Positions 23,173 through 31,321 of a stretch of DNA of 44,389 nucleotides are shown one piece after another. The notes under the pieces were generated by a model. It ran no database searches, was not told the DNA's origin, and was given only the letters and a program-made list of their open reading frames with translations. Source of the stretch: Candidatus Cloacimonadota bacterium. Its GTDB lineage: Bacteria > Cloacimonadota > Cloacimonadia > Cloacimonadales > JAIOQZ01. The DNA is taken from NCBI GenBank assembly GCA_021108395.1, contig JAIOQZ010000025.1:1-44389 (forward strand), read 5' to 3'. Positions within the stretch are counted from its first letter, which is position 1; each line of letters opens with the position of its first letter. The translations under genes and the position numbers were made by a program.

Positions 23173-23199
23173 ATTATACTGTTTCGATATGTTTGTCAA
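23173..23199 (-). promoter_or_regulatory. Promoter of the paired lipoprotein genes
   Basis: On the minus strand perfect TTGACA (23194-23199) and perfect TATAAT (23173-23178) are separated by only 15 bp, shorter than the optimum of 17. The rest of 23107-23421, about 315 bp between the lipoprotein and the receiver gene, holds nothing else I can support. Confidence 0.55.
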
Positions 23200-23421
23200 G
23201 AGATTTCACAAACTGCTCAGCCACAATAAAAACGCCCAGGCAGTGCTGGGGCAGGCCAACACGAGGTTTGGCGGATAGTGGTAAAACTATGGCAAAGATG
23301 AATCGTTTTCAGCTTGAAAACGCTGATTATGACCTGCCGCCAATTATCCTGGGCGCACTCTGGGGCATCCCTCGCTCAATCTTTTCGAGCAGCGTAGTTT
23401 TGACCAGGGGTGCAATATCAT

Positions 23422-24099
23422 TTACTCGTCGTCATCGACTCCATTCTCGTTATCACCCAGTTCGGCCATCGGAATTCCTTTTGTATATGCCCCCATTTCC
23501 ACACTAGTCGAGTTTTTGAATCGAGTGAGAATGCTCTGGATTCGCGATACGGAATCCTGCATTCTGGCCAGGTAGCGTTTCGTCACTTCGTCCTTAGCCT
23601 CAGCGGACAGATACATATCGAGCATTTCAATATTGCCGGCCAGCACCATCAGCGGCTGGTTGATTTCATGATTGGCCGTGGCTGCCATAGCCAGCGCCGA
23701 GTGCAGGCGCTCTTTGCTCAACAGCTTATCATAGAAGGCTTTATGTCGCAAGTAAGAAGCGACCCGCATGCGCAACTCAGATCCGTCAACCGGTTTGTGC
23801 AGGATGTCGTCTGCGCCGGCGGCGATGATGTCGTCGTTGCGCTTGGCGTCCATTCCGGTGGAAACGATAACCGGAATGAAATCCCGGCGCTGCTTGATGT
23901 GGCGACAAGCTTCGATGCCGTCCATCACGGGCATCATGATGTCGAGGATGACAAGGTCGAACGGCAGCTGTTCGACCATATCGAGCGCCTCCTGGCCATT
24001 CTCGGCTTCAAAAAGCTCGTAACCCTGATCGCGCAGCTCCCTGAGAGTGGTTTTGCGCACAATTCGGCTGTCATCGACTATGAGAACTTTCGGCATCAT
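23422..24099 (-). CDS. Response-regulator receiver fused to histidine-kinase DHp helices, no ATPase domain
   Basis: 225 aa, starting at the tandem ATG at 24099 with AGGAG five bases upstream. Receiver domain about 3-118: Asp9/Asp10, phosphoacceptor Asp53 in LVILDIMMPVMDG, Ser80/Thr81 and Lys102 (HKPVDGSELR). It is followed by a helical hairpin with a HisKA H-box, ATANHEINQPLMVLAGNIEM, with His144 as candidate phosphosite, and a second helix RMQDSVSRIQSILTRFKN. The protein then ends in a short acidic tail, with no N/G1/G2 boxes of the kinase catalytic domain. It may act as a phosphorelay intermediate or be a dimerising regulator. Confidence 0.87.
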   Translation of the reverse strand: MMPKVLIVDDSRIVRKTTLRELRDQGYELFEAENGQEALDMVEQLPFDLVILDIMMPVMDGIEACRHIKQRRDFIPVIVSTGMDAKRNDDIIAAGADDILHKPVDGSELRMRVASYLRHKAFYDKLLSKERLHSALAMAATANHEINQPLMVLAGNIEMLDMYLSAEAKDEVTKRYLARMQDSVSRIQSILTRFKNSTSVEMGAYTKGIPMAELGDNENGVDDDE

Positions 24100-24176
24100 A
24101 ATTACTCCTGAAGCGAAAGTAGCAAGTGGCCGAAAAGGTGCAATCTTTTTATTCACATAGAATCAGACGAAATAGG

Positions 24177-24205
24177 TTGACAAGGTTGAGGCGGGCTTCT
24201 ATCAT
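24177..24205 (+). promoter_or_regulatory. Strong sigma-70-type promoter with long leader
   Basis: TTGACA (24177-24182), 17-bp spacer, TATCAT (24200-24205). Predicted transcript start near 24212, about 100 nt before a possible 70-codon gene at 24313 and about 315 nt before the gene at 24529. Confidence 0.6.
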
Positions 24206-24312
24206 TCCCGTAGGTTCGGAAGTATTTGTTTTCTGGTTAGCCTGGCTCCAAACGCCGCGATGAAAAGACTGTCGTCACTCTGGCGCAGTCATACGGTGTA
24301 CAGGAGCAGACA

Positions 24313-24525
24313 ATGGCCGCTTTGCCCAAGACGCAACACATGATGGTATCGCAGTATAGCAACGTTTTCGTCGCTACTGCGGTTTTTCTGCATACTCTGC
24401 CTGCTCACCTCTTTTTCTATGTCAACATCAACCGGTTTTCGCGCTGGACACACTCGGCAGCGCCCCCGCACAAATATCCAGTACCAGTAAGATATACCAT
24501 CAATGCACAACAACCGAGGAGGTGA
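24313..24525 (+). CDS. Possible small membrane-associated protein in the leader
   Basis: 70 codons. AGGAG lies six bases before the ATG, a good promoter lies about 100 bp upstream, and the TGA stop sits inside the AGGAGGTGA RBS of the next gene, an arrangement seen with coupled genes. Residues 16-38 are fairly hydrophobic (SNVFVATAVFLHTLPAHLFF). No family is recognised and the sequence could instead be an untranslated leader. Confidence 0.35.
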   Translation: MAALPKTQHMMVSQYSNVFVATAVFLHTLPAHLFFYVNINRFSRWTHSAAPPHKYPVPVRYTINAQQPRR

Positions 24526-24528
24526 GAT

Positions 24529-24846
24529 ATGATCGGAGTAGGAGAAATCGCGCAAATTGCAGCGAGCAGCGCAATGGATCAGGGACATGCAATGGCCAAC
24601 ATGGCCGGACTGGGTGCCACAGAGGCGCAGGCGCTCGCCATCGACACCGTCATGAATGCTCAAGCCTATAAGAACAGCGTGGGGCAAAGCATCCAGCCGC
24701 AATTCAGCACCTACAGTTCACAGGGGGCGCTGGGCGGACAGGTTGTCAACGCCACGCTCAACAAGATGCAGGGCGGGTTTGGCTATGGAATGCAGCAGCA
24801 AAGCGAAGCCTTCAATCGTGAGATACTGGGGGCGGTTTACGGCTGA
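24529..24846 (+). CDS. Hypothetical small Ala/Gln/Gly-rich protein
   Basis: 105 aa with a strong RBS (AGGAGGTGAGAT) before the ATG. It lacks a signal peptide or membrane segment, and its composition is rich in Ala, Met, Gln and Gly (IAASSAMDQGHAMANMAGLG; GGFGYGMQQQSEAFNREILG). No recognised domain. It resembles in style small secreted-without-signal or motility-associated proteins, but that is not evidence of function. It ends just before a strong bidirectional terminator and is preceded by a long leader from 24212. Confidence 0.7.
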   Translation: MIGVGEIAQIAASSAMDQGHAMANMAGLGATEAQALAIDTVMNAQAYKNSVGQSIQPQFSTYSSQGALGGQVVNATLNKMQGGFGYGMQQQSEAFNREILGAVYG

Positions 24847-24862
24847 TGCCAGGCATTGAGAA

Positions 24863-24897
24863 AACGGCGGCTGGAGTGTTCCGGCCGCCGTTGTGTT
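24863..24897. terminator. Bidirectional Rho-independent terminator
   Basis: AACGGCGGC (24863-24871) pairs with GCCGCCGTT (24884-24892), 9 bp perfect, with an inner GGA/TCC pair. TGTGTTT follows on the plus strand and TTTTC on the minus strand. It separates the convergent genes 24529 and 24913. Confidence 0.8.
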
Positions 24898-24912
24898 TAT
24901 GATAAGTGTTGG

Positions 24913-26151
24913 TTAGTCAAGCAGGTGAACAAGGATGCCTGAGCGCAGCTTGGGCTCGAACCAGGTTGACTTTGGAGGCATAACCTCGCCGGCGTCGGCG
25001 ATGGCCATGAGTTGCTCGATGCTGGTGGGGAACATGCTGAACGCCACCGCTTCACCCTCGTTTACGCGGCGTTCGAGCTCGTCGAGGCCGCGGATGCCAC
25101 CGACAAAATCGATACGCTTGTCTTTGCGCGGATCTCCGATGTCGAGGATGGGCGAGAGCAAGTTGTTTTGCAGGATAGCCACGTCGAGAGAGGCGACCGG
25201 ATCGTTCTGCGGGAAGCTGCTCGGCTTGGCGGTAAGTTTGTACCAGCGACCGCCGAGGTACATACCGAACTCGTGCAGGTGTTCAGGGGCGAAAGCGTAG
25301 CCGACCGGCTTGACATCGAAGCTGTTCTTCACGCGATCGAGGAAGGCTTGTTCGTTCATGCCGCACAGGTCTTTCACCACGCGATTGTAGTCCATGATAT
25401 ACATCTGGTCATGCGGGAAGATGACCGAGAGAAAGCTGTTATACTCCTCATCGCCAGTGTGGTTGGGGTTGGCTTCGCGTCGGCGCTGACCCACCTTTGT
25501 GCCGGATGCCGAACGGTGATGGCCGTCGGCGACATAGAGCACGGGAATTGCGGCGAACAGATTCTCGATACGCTTGATCAATGCTTCGTCGGTAATGCTC
25601 CACAGCGTGTGCCAGATGCCGTCTTCGCTCACGAAGTCATAGAGCGGTTTACGCTCCATGTATTTGGCTGCGAGGTCATTCATTTCGGCGTTGGCGCGGT
25701 AGGTGAGGAAAACAGGGCCGGTGTTTGCGTTGAGCGTGTCCACGTGACGAATGCGGTCGTTTTCTTTGTCGCGCCTGGTGTGCTCATGCTTCCTGATCAC
25801 ATCGTTTTCGTAGTCCTCAATGGATGCGCAGCATACGAGGCCAACCTGATTGTGGTAGCCCATGCTTTGCTGGTAGAGATAGAAGCACGGTTTGTCGTCT
25901 TGTACCATAATCTGATCGCGGATGAGGCGTTCGAGGTTTTCGCGCCCCTTGGCATAGACAGCGTCGTCATAGAGGTCGGCGCCGACGGGCAGGTCGATTT
26001 CCGGTTTGATGACGTGCAGGAAGGTATATGGTTTGTCTTCGGCCATCTTGCGGGCCTCGGCGGAATTGAGAACGTCATAGGGTGGTGAGGCAACATCTTT
26101 AACATGTTCGGTAACAGGCCTCAAGCCTTTGAATGGACGCACGATTGCCAT
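24913..26151 (-). CDS. DUF1015 family protein
   Basis: 412 aa. Starts MAIVRPFKGLRPVTEHVKDV with ASPPYDVLN, the classic DUF1015 N-terminus (...FRALRP...V.SPPYDV). Further conserved blocks: FYLYQQ, HEHTRRDKENDRIRHVDTLN, ANTGPVFLTY, LYVADGHHRSASGTKVGQ, NSFLSVIFPHDQMYIMDYNR, SLDVAILQNNLLSPILDIGD and FVGGIRG.DELE. RBS AGGAGGAAAGC. Cytoplasmic; the family is widespread in anaerobes, often near serine/phosphoglycerate metabolism genes, without an agreed activity. Single gene, ended by the shared terminator. Confidence 0.93.
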   Translation of the reverse strand: MAIVRPFKGLRPVTEHVKDVASPPYDVLNSAEARKMAEDKPYTFLHVIKPEIDLPVGADLYDDAVYAKGRENLERLIRDQIMVQDDKPCFYLYQQSMGYHNQVGLVCCASIEDYENDVIRKHEHTRRDKENDRIRHVDTLNANTGPVFLTYRANAEMNDLAAKYMERKPLYDFVSEDGIWHTLWSITDEALIKRIENLFAAIPVLYVADGHHRSASGTKVGQRRREANPNHTGDEEYNSFLSVIFPHDQMYIMDYNRVVKDLCGMNEQAFLDRVKNSFDVKPVGYAFAPEHLHEFGMYLGGRWYKLTAKPSSFPQNDPVASLDVAILQNNLLSPILDIGDPRKDKRIDFVGGIRGLDELERRVNEGEAVAFSMFPTSIEQLMAIADAGEVMPPKSTWFEPKLRSGILVHLLD

Positions 26152-26275
26152 GCTTTCCTCCTATAATTGCCTAACTTACGGCACAAGGAATTCATGGGCG
26201 GGTGTAGTGTCAATCACTTTCTCGCGCTATCGACGGCAATCGGGGCGGAAACAGAGCGAAATAGGAACGCCCGGG

Positions 26276-28576
26276 CTACTTGACTATCGTGATGCGTCCG
26301 TTGCGTTGGCCCTGCGAAGTGGTGATGCGATACAGATACACGCCTGAACCCACGAGTTTGCCGTTGTCATCGCAGCCGTTCCAGCGCATTTCGTGTTGTC
26401 CGCCTCCCAGATAGCCGCTGACAAGCGTACGCACCTTCTGCCCCCGTATGTTATAGAGGCTTATCTCGATTTCCGTTGAAACCGGCATGGACAAAGCGAA
26501 GGTGCAGTAGAAGTTATCCTGTCGTTTGGCGAGAGATACAGGGTTGGGGTACACGCGTATGCGTAGCGGTTTCTCGTCCGCTTCGTCGTCGATGGAGACG
26601 CCCTGGAATTCGTAGGCGCCGAGGTCGATGCCGGTGCCGTGAATGCGTGGGTTGCCGGCAAGGTCAACGGCGTCGGGGGCGAAGCTGAAGCCGGGGATGT
26701 CGGTGGTTCCGGCGTTGAGGCACGGCGACCACGCCGTCAGCTCGTATGGATGCTCGCCCTCGCCGGAGAACAGCGGGTTGCCGGTAATGATGTACTCGGT
26801 GTCCCACTCATACAGGGTACCGTAGGGGTCGATGGCGTCGATGCCGCCCTCGAGCAGGCAGTGCGAGAAGAACGCCGAGCCGGGGTTGTAGCGACCGTCC
26901 AGGGCGATGACGTTCGGCTCGTTGCCATAGATGACGGTGTTGTAGAACTCGGCCGATACGCGGTCTTGCACGAGCACGGCGGCGTGCAGGGCGGCGTTGT
27001 CGGCGATGGTGCAGTTGATGATCTTGGCGCCCATCGAGTCGGGATCCACGGTGTAGTAGGCACCGTAGATTTTCAGCCCGCTGGTGCGGATAGCGCCGGG
27101 CCAGGGCTCCAGGTTCTCGCAGCCGGTGATGAGGCTGTTAGTCACCGTGGCAAAGCTGGGTGTTATAGGGTGGGTGTAGTGAATGCCCAAGCCTGATTTT
27201 GCATCCGCGATGCGCAGGCGATCCAGTTCCGCAGTAAGAAAATAACCGACGTTCATGCCTGCGCTGTATTCATACTCGCCGGTAGTGATGTTCGACATTA
27301 CATAGTGGTCGCAGGTTTGCGAGCTGACAAGGGCGGGTCTGCCTCCCTCTAAACCGGGCAGGACGACATCCTCGACGACGATATTGCGCATCGTAGCGTA
27401 GTCGAGATTCCGCAGATATAACGGTGGCGCAAGAGAGTATGGAACACCGTGCGTGAGAAGGAAGTTCTCGACCGTGATGGAGCCGGAGCGTATGTGCAGA
27501 TCATCGCCGACCTCCTCGTAATGAAGGAAAAACGGGAACATGCCTTCGCCGTCGAACTGCGTATCCCCGTCGCCGATGAGCGAGACGTTCTTGCGCAGGT
27601 GAACCGGCAGCAGCTCGCCGGTGGCCGAGTGGGAGTAGAAGCCGTCGGCCACGTGTACGGTGCGCAGGTGCAGGCTGTCGGCGCGTATCTTCATCATGGC
27701 GAAGGCTACGTTTTGCAACGGGTCGTCGGGCGAAAGGCCGCCGTTGGCGTCGCTGCCCGTTGCGCTCACGTAGAGGTCGGCCTCGGCCGGCTCGACCACC
27801 GCTTCATCGACAGAAAATGTCGTGATCGAACTCTCCATGAGGTAAACGAAATATGGGTCGGGAACGGAATCGGTGAAACGGTCGAGCGCGATATCGAGAT
27901 TTTCGCAACGGCTAATTGATATATCGTTACCTCTGAGACCGGAATTGCAGTAGATGCTGTTCTTGTTCAACGAATCGAACGTGACTTCTGTTTGGAGCGG
28001 AGGATTTGAAGACGGATTCCAGGTGAAGCCAAGCCCGCCGCCTGAGCCTCCGGCCATGTTGCGGGTAATGGTAGTACCGGAAAGATTACAGTGCGAGTTA
28101 ATGATTTTCACTCCTCCTCCGCCACCTCCGTGGGAGTAATTGTCATGAATCCGGCAATCCTGAAGCGTGACGATCGAGTCGTCGATATATACGCCGGCTC
28201 CGACATAGCAATTATAGATTGCCATATGCTGCCCGATGCCGTGCTGGATGGTGAAGCCGCCGAGAAAGGCGCCATAGCAACCGTCGATGCGAACGACCCC
28301 GGTGACCCACTGGCCGTCGAGCACGGTCTGCGCCACATAGCTGGTGTCTCCCGTGGTTATGGCTAGGCTCATCACGGAGATAGCCTTGCCGGTATAGTCA
28401 ACATGGCCGTAGTAAACGCCCGGAAAGACCAGCACCGTGTCGCCGTCGGCGGAGGCGTCGATGGCCTCCTGGATGTCGTCATAGTCGCCCGTACCGCCGT
28501 CGTCCACCGTAATCAGCGTGGCGGACAGCGTCAGCGGAAGCGTCATCGCAAGCATCGCCAGTAGAAGCGGTCTCAT
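26276..28576 (-). CDS. Secreted right-handed beta-helix protein with FlgD/T9SS-like tail
   Basis: 766 aa from the ATG at 28576 (AGGGAG upstream); the longer frame to 28657 is not supported. Signal peptide 1-18. The N-terminus TLITVDDGGTGDYDDIQEAI, then DASADGDTVLVFPGVY, is the usual cap of pectate-lyase-like helices. Repeated helix turns follow (IYNCYVGAGVYIDDSIVTLQ; NCTIADNAALHAAVLVQDRV), with a second helix after about 265. A CARDB/LbR-like domain AGTTDIPGF...GAYEFQG precedes the sorting tail (IYNIRG-type strand LYNIRGQKVRTL, GSGVYLYRI, GRITIVK). Surface-exposed; sugar-binding or polysaccharide-cleaving is possible, but catalytic residues cannot be assigned. Confidence 0.87.
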   Translation of the reverse strand: MRPLLLAMLAMTLPLTLSATLITVDDGGTGDYDDIQEAIDASADGDTVLVFPGVYYGHVDYTGKAISVMSLAITTGDTSYVAQTVLDGQWVTGVVRIDGCYGAFLGGFTIQHGIGQHMAIYNCYVGAGVYIDDSIVTLQDCRIHDNYSHGGGGGGVKIINSHCNLSGTTITRNMAGGSGGGLGFTWNPSSNPPLQTEVTFDSLNKNSIYCNSGLRGNDISISRCENLDIALDRFTDSVPDPYFVYLMESSITTFSVDEAVVEPAEADLYVSATGSDANGGLSPDDPLQNVAFAMMKIRADSLHLRTVHVADGFYSHSATGELLPVHLRKNVSLIGDGDTQFDGEGMFPFFLHYEEVGDDLHIRSGSITVENFLLTHGVPYSLAPPLYLRNLDYATMRNIVVEDVVLPGLEGGRPALVSSQTCDHYVMSNITTGEYEYSAGMNVGYFLTAELDRLRIADAKSGLGIHYTHPITPSFATVTNSLITGCENLEPWPGAIRTSGLKIYGAYYTVDPDSMGAKIINCTIADNAALHAAVLVQDRVSAEFYNTVIYGNEPNVIALDGRYNPGSAFFSHCLLEGGIDAIDPYGTLYEWDTEYIITGNPLFSGEGEHPYELTAWSPCLNAGTTDIPGFSFAPDAVDLAGNPRIHGTGIDLGAYEFQGVSIDDEADEKPLRIRVYPNPVSLAKRQDNFYCTFALSMPVSTEIEISLYNIRGQKVRTLVSGYLGGGQHEMRWNGCDDNGKLVGSGVYLYRITTSQGQRNGRITIVK

Positions 28577-28654
28577 CTTGGCTCCCTTGAGTAATGAGAG
28601 GGGACGCCGGAAGACGCCCCCTCGGGCTGTTGACAAACATGTTTTGGGGCGGGA

Positions 28655-28798
28655 CACCTCATCCGGTACACCCCCCTGTCAAGGGGGGAAGCCGCGAAGC
28701 GGCAGGGGGTATTCTTTCCTTTCTCGTAATCTTCAATTTTCTAAACCCCCCTGACCCGACTACGGGTCTTCCCCCCTTGACAGGGGGGTGTAACCGGT
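28655..28798. repeat. Palindromic intergenic repeat element (copy 2)
   Basis: A perfect 23-bp inverted repeat at 28669-28691 and 28768-28790 (begins CACCCCCCTGTCAAGG), extended by CCGGT/ACCGG, encloses a smaller stem (CAGGGGGT against ACCCCCCTG). The left end CACCTCATCCGG resembles the left end of the element at 6536, and AAGCCGCGAAGCGGC is shared. It lies between two minus-strand secreted-protein genes and fills most of the gene-free stretch 28577-28964. Confidence 0.8.
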
Positions 28799-28838
28799 GC
28801 AAGCCGCCACTGATTGCCGACTTTGTCATCACTCTTAA

Positions 28839-28862
28839 GGGGGGAGCCGGAAGGCTCCCCCT
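28839..28862. repeat. GC-rich GNRA-loop hairpin
   Basis: GGGGAGCC (28841-28848), loop GGAA, GGCTCCCC (28853-28860), extendable by one G-C pair. A related but imperfect hairpin (GGGGACG...CGCCCC) lies at 28600-28620, so the palindromic element is bracketed by two similar hairpins. The 28839 hairpin is 105 bp downstream of the amidotransferase-like gene and could end its transcript, although no T-tract follows. Confidence 0.6.
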
Positions 28863-28964
28863 CTGGGACTTATTCCACTTTCGGGTATTCGCTACGCTAC
28901 ATACCCTTTAGTTCAATGTTTTTCGCCTGAATGGCGAAAATACATACTGAGTAGCGCGGGAGCG

Positions 28965-31133
28965 CTACTTGAGCAGAAGCAGCTTGCGCGTCATAACCTC
29001 GTCGCCGGCTGTTACGCGGCAGAAGTAGATGCCGGAAGCTACTGGCCGGCCGTTGTCGTCCTGGCCGTTCCACACGAAGCTGTAGTCGCCCGCCGCGAGA
29101 TCGCCGCGCGTAAGCGCGCGTACGCATTGGCCTCGCAGGTTATACAGGCTCACCTCGAGCATACCGTCCTGCGGCAGGCTGAGGGCGATGGTGGTGGACG
29201 GGTTGAACGGGTTGGGCGAAGCGGAGAAGGCGAGAGGCCGCGCTTCGGCCGGCTTCGCCTGTGTGCGGCCGCCCAGTCTCACGGTGCGGTAGTCGATCTG
29301 CCCGCCGGCGAGACTGCCGGCGTAATACTTGCCATCGTCGCCGTCCCACACGGCCACCGATGGGCGAGCCTGCACGGCGGTGCGCTCGCCATACCAATAC
29401 TGGAAGTCCAGCTCGATTCCCTCATACCCCTCGGTGTAGGCGAGAATCTGCACGGGGAACTCGACCACCACCGACGCGCCGACGCAGACTTCATCGGCAA
29501 ACACGCCGATTTCGAGGATACCTGCGCCGTTCTCCACCGACGCTATGTCGATTACCTCGTATTCGGGCGCATCGTTCCAGGTGAAGAATTCAGATCCTGG
29601 GAGTGTACCTGTAGAACTGGGGATGCGCGAGTTGGTCCAGTAGAAGTCTTCGATTACCCCGACTCCTTCCTTGAGGATGATGTTGTACATCTTGCCGAAC
29701 TCCAGCGGCAGGGTGGCCATGTCGATGGGTGGATCGGGAGCGCGACCTTCCGGCGCCATGTAGCAGAATGTCTGGGCGTCAACTCTCTCCACGTCGTCGA
29801 AGTTATCGCCCAGGGCCTGGCGCAGCGACTGCGAGTTGAGCAGCCAGTAGCCCACCCAGTTGTCCTGACCAGGCTGGAGATCAAAGGAGGAATCCTCATG
29901 GGTGATGAGCTGACCGCGTACCCACGCCGGAGTGGTGTCATAGATAGAAACCTCGATCTTGTAGCCGGCGGTCTGGGTGAAGGAGGGAAGGTCAAACTCG
30001 TGCCACTGCCCGTCATCATCTTTCTCGAGATAGGAGCCGTCAGCTTGTGCTTCCACGTAAATCGCTGTATCGAAACCATAGGGGGTACCATTTTCCTGTG
30101 TCATTGTCTCAATGGCCGAGTCGTCGAGGTTCAACACGGGGAAGCTTTCCCAGCACCAGTAGTTGATGGCGTCTGGTTTCGGCGGCAGCATCTCCTTGCA
30201 CACCTGAATCCCGATGTCGTATAAGAAGTTCTTGAAGCGGATGGGTTTGCTCGCCGGCGAGAAGAAAATAAGTTCGTCGTTTCCGAATGGCACATCAGCA
30301 TAATCAGAATCATCAGTCATAACCGTGTAGGCATTGTAATCTTGATTATAGCCATAGTGTAAAGGGTGCAACTCATCATTAGTGTGTCGATAGGCATAGG
30401 CGTCATAGCCGTCCGTGAAAACGAAGTTCTTGTCCCAGCCTCCCTGGAAGATATCGTCTGTCATCGCCTCTCGCAGGCCTTGCAGGATGTTCCAGTTATT
30501 CAGCCTGATGTATGCCATGAGGTAACCGAAATAGACGCCGGAATCGACATCCTGAGTTGCGAGGTAAACAAGTTGCTCGTCACCCCAGCCATAATAGCTG
30601 TTCAGGGAAATGATTCTGTCAGCCAGGTCGGGCATATAGGTGCTTCCTGGTCCTCCATTCTGGGCGAAGGCGAAGGAGTTTATGTCCGTCTCATAGATGA
30701 AGGGGTGCGGGTTGGGAATTTCATCCCCTGACCCTCCACTGGACCCATTGCGCAAATGCCCGATGATGATTCGATTCCGTTCAGCGATAATGGCGTCTGC
30801 TGCCATTTCATAATTGTCGTTATTGTAGGCGTTGGCATAACCCGCCCATCGATTTGAAGGAACTGGATTATCAGGATCTTGTGGCCACCACTCAAGCCCT
30901 TCTCCCGTGCACGATTCATTGCGAAGATAATAGGCAAGTCCCCAACCATCATTCTGCCCACTATGATGGCTTTGCAATTCATCGAGAACTTCTTCCACAT
31001 ATTCATTGTCGAGGTAAGGCCCTGGCTTTGACATTATCGATAACAGCAACTTACACTCGTCGCTGCACAGCAGCGCTGCCTGGCTGAGGAACATGAGGGC
31101 CAACAGACCCACAAGAAAGACGCTCCGTTTCAT
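28965..31133 (-). CDS. Exported class II glutamine amidotransferase-like protein with FlgD/T9SS-like tail
   Basis: 722 aa from the ATG at 31133 (GGAGG five bases upstream). Signal peptide about 1-20. Directly after it comes CSDECKLLLSIMSKPGPY, resembling the MCRLLGIxSxxP start of YafJ-type Ntn amidotransferases, with Cys27 as candidate nucleophile. Further matches: GWGLAYYL, IIIGHLRNGSSG (IAHVRxAS.G), NPHPF and FAFAQNGG (FAHNG). This domain covers about 27-280. Middle regions (280-610) are unassigned, then an Ig-like region and the sorting tail SASPNPFNPSTTI...GIYFCRV...MTRKLLLLK. An Ntn nucleophile must be N-terminal, so cleavage exactly before Cys27 or Cys23 would be required. Extracellular role unknown. 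Confidence 0.82.
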   Translation of the reverse strand: MKRSVFLVGLLALMFLSQAALLCSDECKLLLSIMSKPGPYLDNEYVEEVLDELQSHHSGQNDGWGLAYYLRNESCTGEGLEWWPQDPDNPVPSNRWAGYANAYNNDNYEMAADAIIAERNRIIIGHLRNGSSGGSGDEIPNPHPFIYETDINSFAFAQNGGPGSTYMPDLADRIISLNSYYGWGDEQLVYLATQDVDSGVYFGYLMAYIRLNNWNILQGLREAMTDDIFQGGWDKNFVFTDGYDAYAYRHTNDELHPLHYGYNQDYNAYTVMTDDSDYADVPFGNDELIFFSPASKPIRFKNFLYDIGIQVCKEMLPPKPDAINYWCWESFPVLNLDDSAIETMTQENGTPYGFDTAIYVEAQADGSYLEKDDDGQWHEFDLPSFTQTAGYKIEVSIYDTTPAWVRGQLITHEDSSFDLQPGQDNWVGYWLLNSQSLRQALGDNFDDVERVDAQTFCYMAPEGRAPDPPIDMATLPLEFGKMYNIILKEGVGVIEDFYWTNSRIPSSTGTLPGSEFFTWNDAPEYEVIDIASVENGAGILEIGVFADEVCVGASVVVEFPVQILAYTEGYEGIELDFQYWYGERTAVQARPSVAVWDGDDGKYYAGSLAGGQIDYRTVRLGGRTQAKPAEARPLAFSASPNPFNPSTTIALSLPQDGMLEVSLYNLRGQCVRALTRGDLAAGDYSFVWNGQDDNGRPVASGIYFCRVTAGDEVMTRKLLLLK

Positions 31134-31150
31134 ATCAACCTCCAATTTGT

Positions 31151-31178
31151 AGTGTACAAACCGTTTCGGGCTTGTCAA
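31151..31178 (-). promoter_or_regulatory. Promoter of the exported amidotransferase-like gene
   Basis: TTGACA (31173-31178 on the minus strand), 16-bp spacer, TACACT (31151-31156). Predicted start near 31144 would leave a leader of only about 11 nt, starting at the RBS. Confidence 0.6.
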
Positions 31179-31265
31179 GACAAATAGGGAGCGCCGGGCT
31201 TCTGGAAGTCAATTTTTTTTTGCACTTATCGCGTTTTTCGTCTCGGGGCGCCCTCCAGGCAGGCA

Positions 31266-31300
31266 AGTAAAAAACACGGCGGAACCCGCAGGCCCCGCCG
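31266..31300 (-). terminator. Rho-independent terminator of htpG
   Basis: On the minus strand CGGCGG (31295-31300) pairs with CCGCCG (31277-31282), followed by TGTTTTTTAC (T-run at about 31269-31274). It lies 22 bp after the htpG stop. Confidence 0.75.
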
Positions 31301-31321
31301 CAATATCTGTTGCCACTCGGT

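Noticed and set aside
23136-23507. 123-codon plus-strand open frame between the lipoprotein and the receiver gene
   Set aside because: No RBS, unnatural composition, and it overlaps the end of the receiver gene on the opposite strand.
25012-26088. 358-codon plus-strand open frame opposite the DUF1015 gene
   Set aside because: Antisense to a conserved family; no support for expression.
29127-30224. 365-codon plus-strand open frame opposite the amidotransferase-like gene
   Set aside because: Antisense shadow; no domains.
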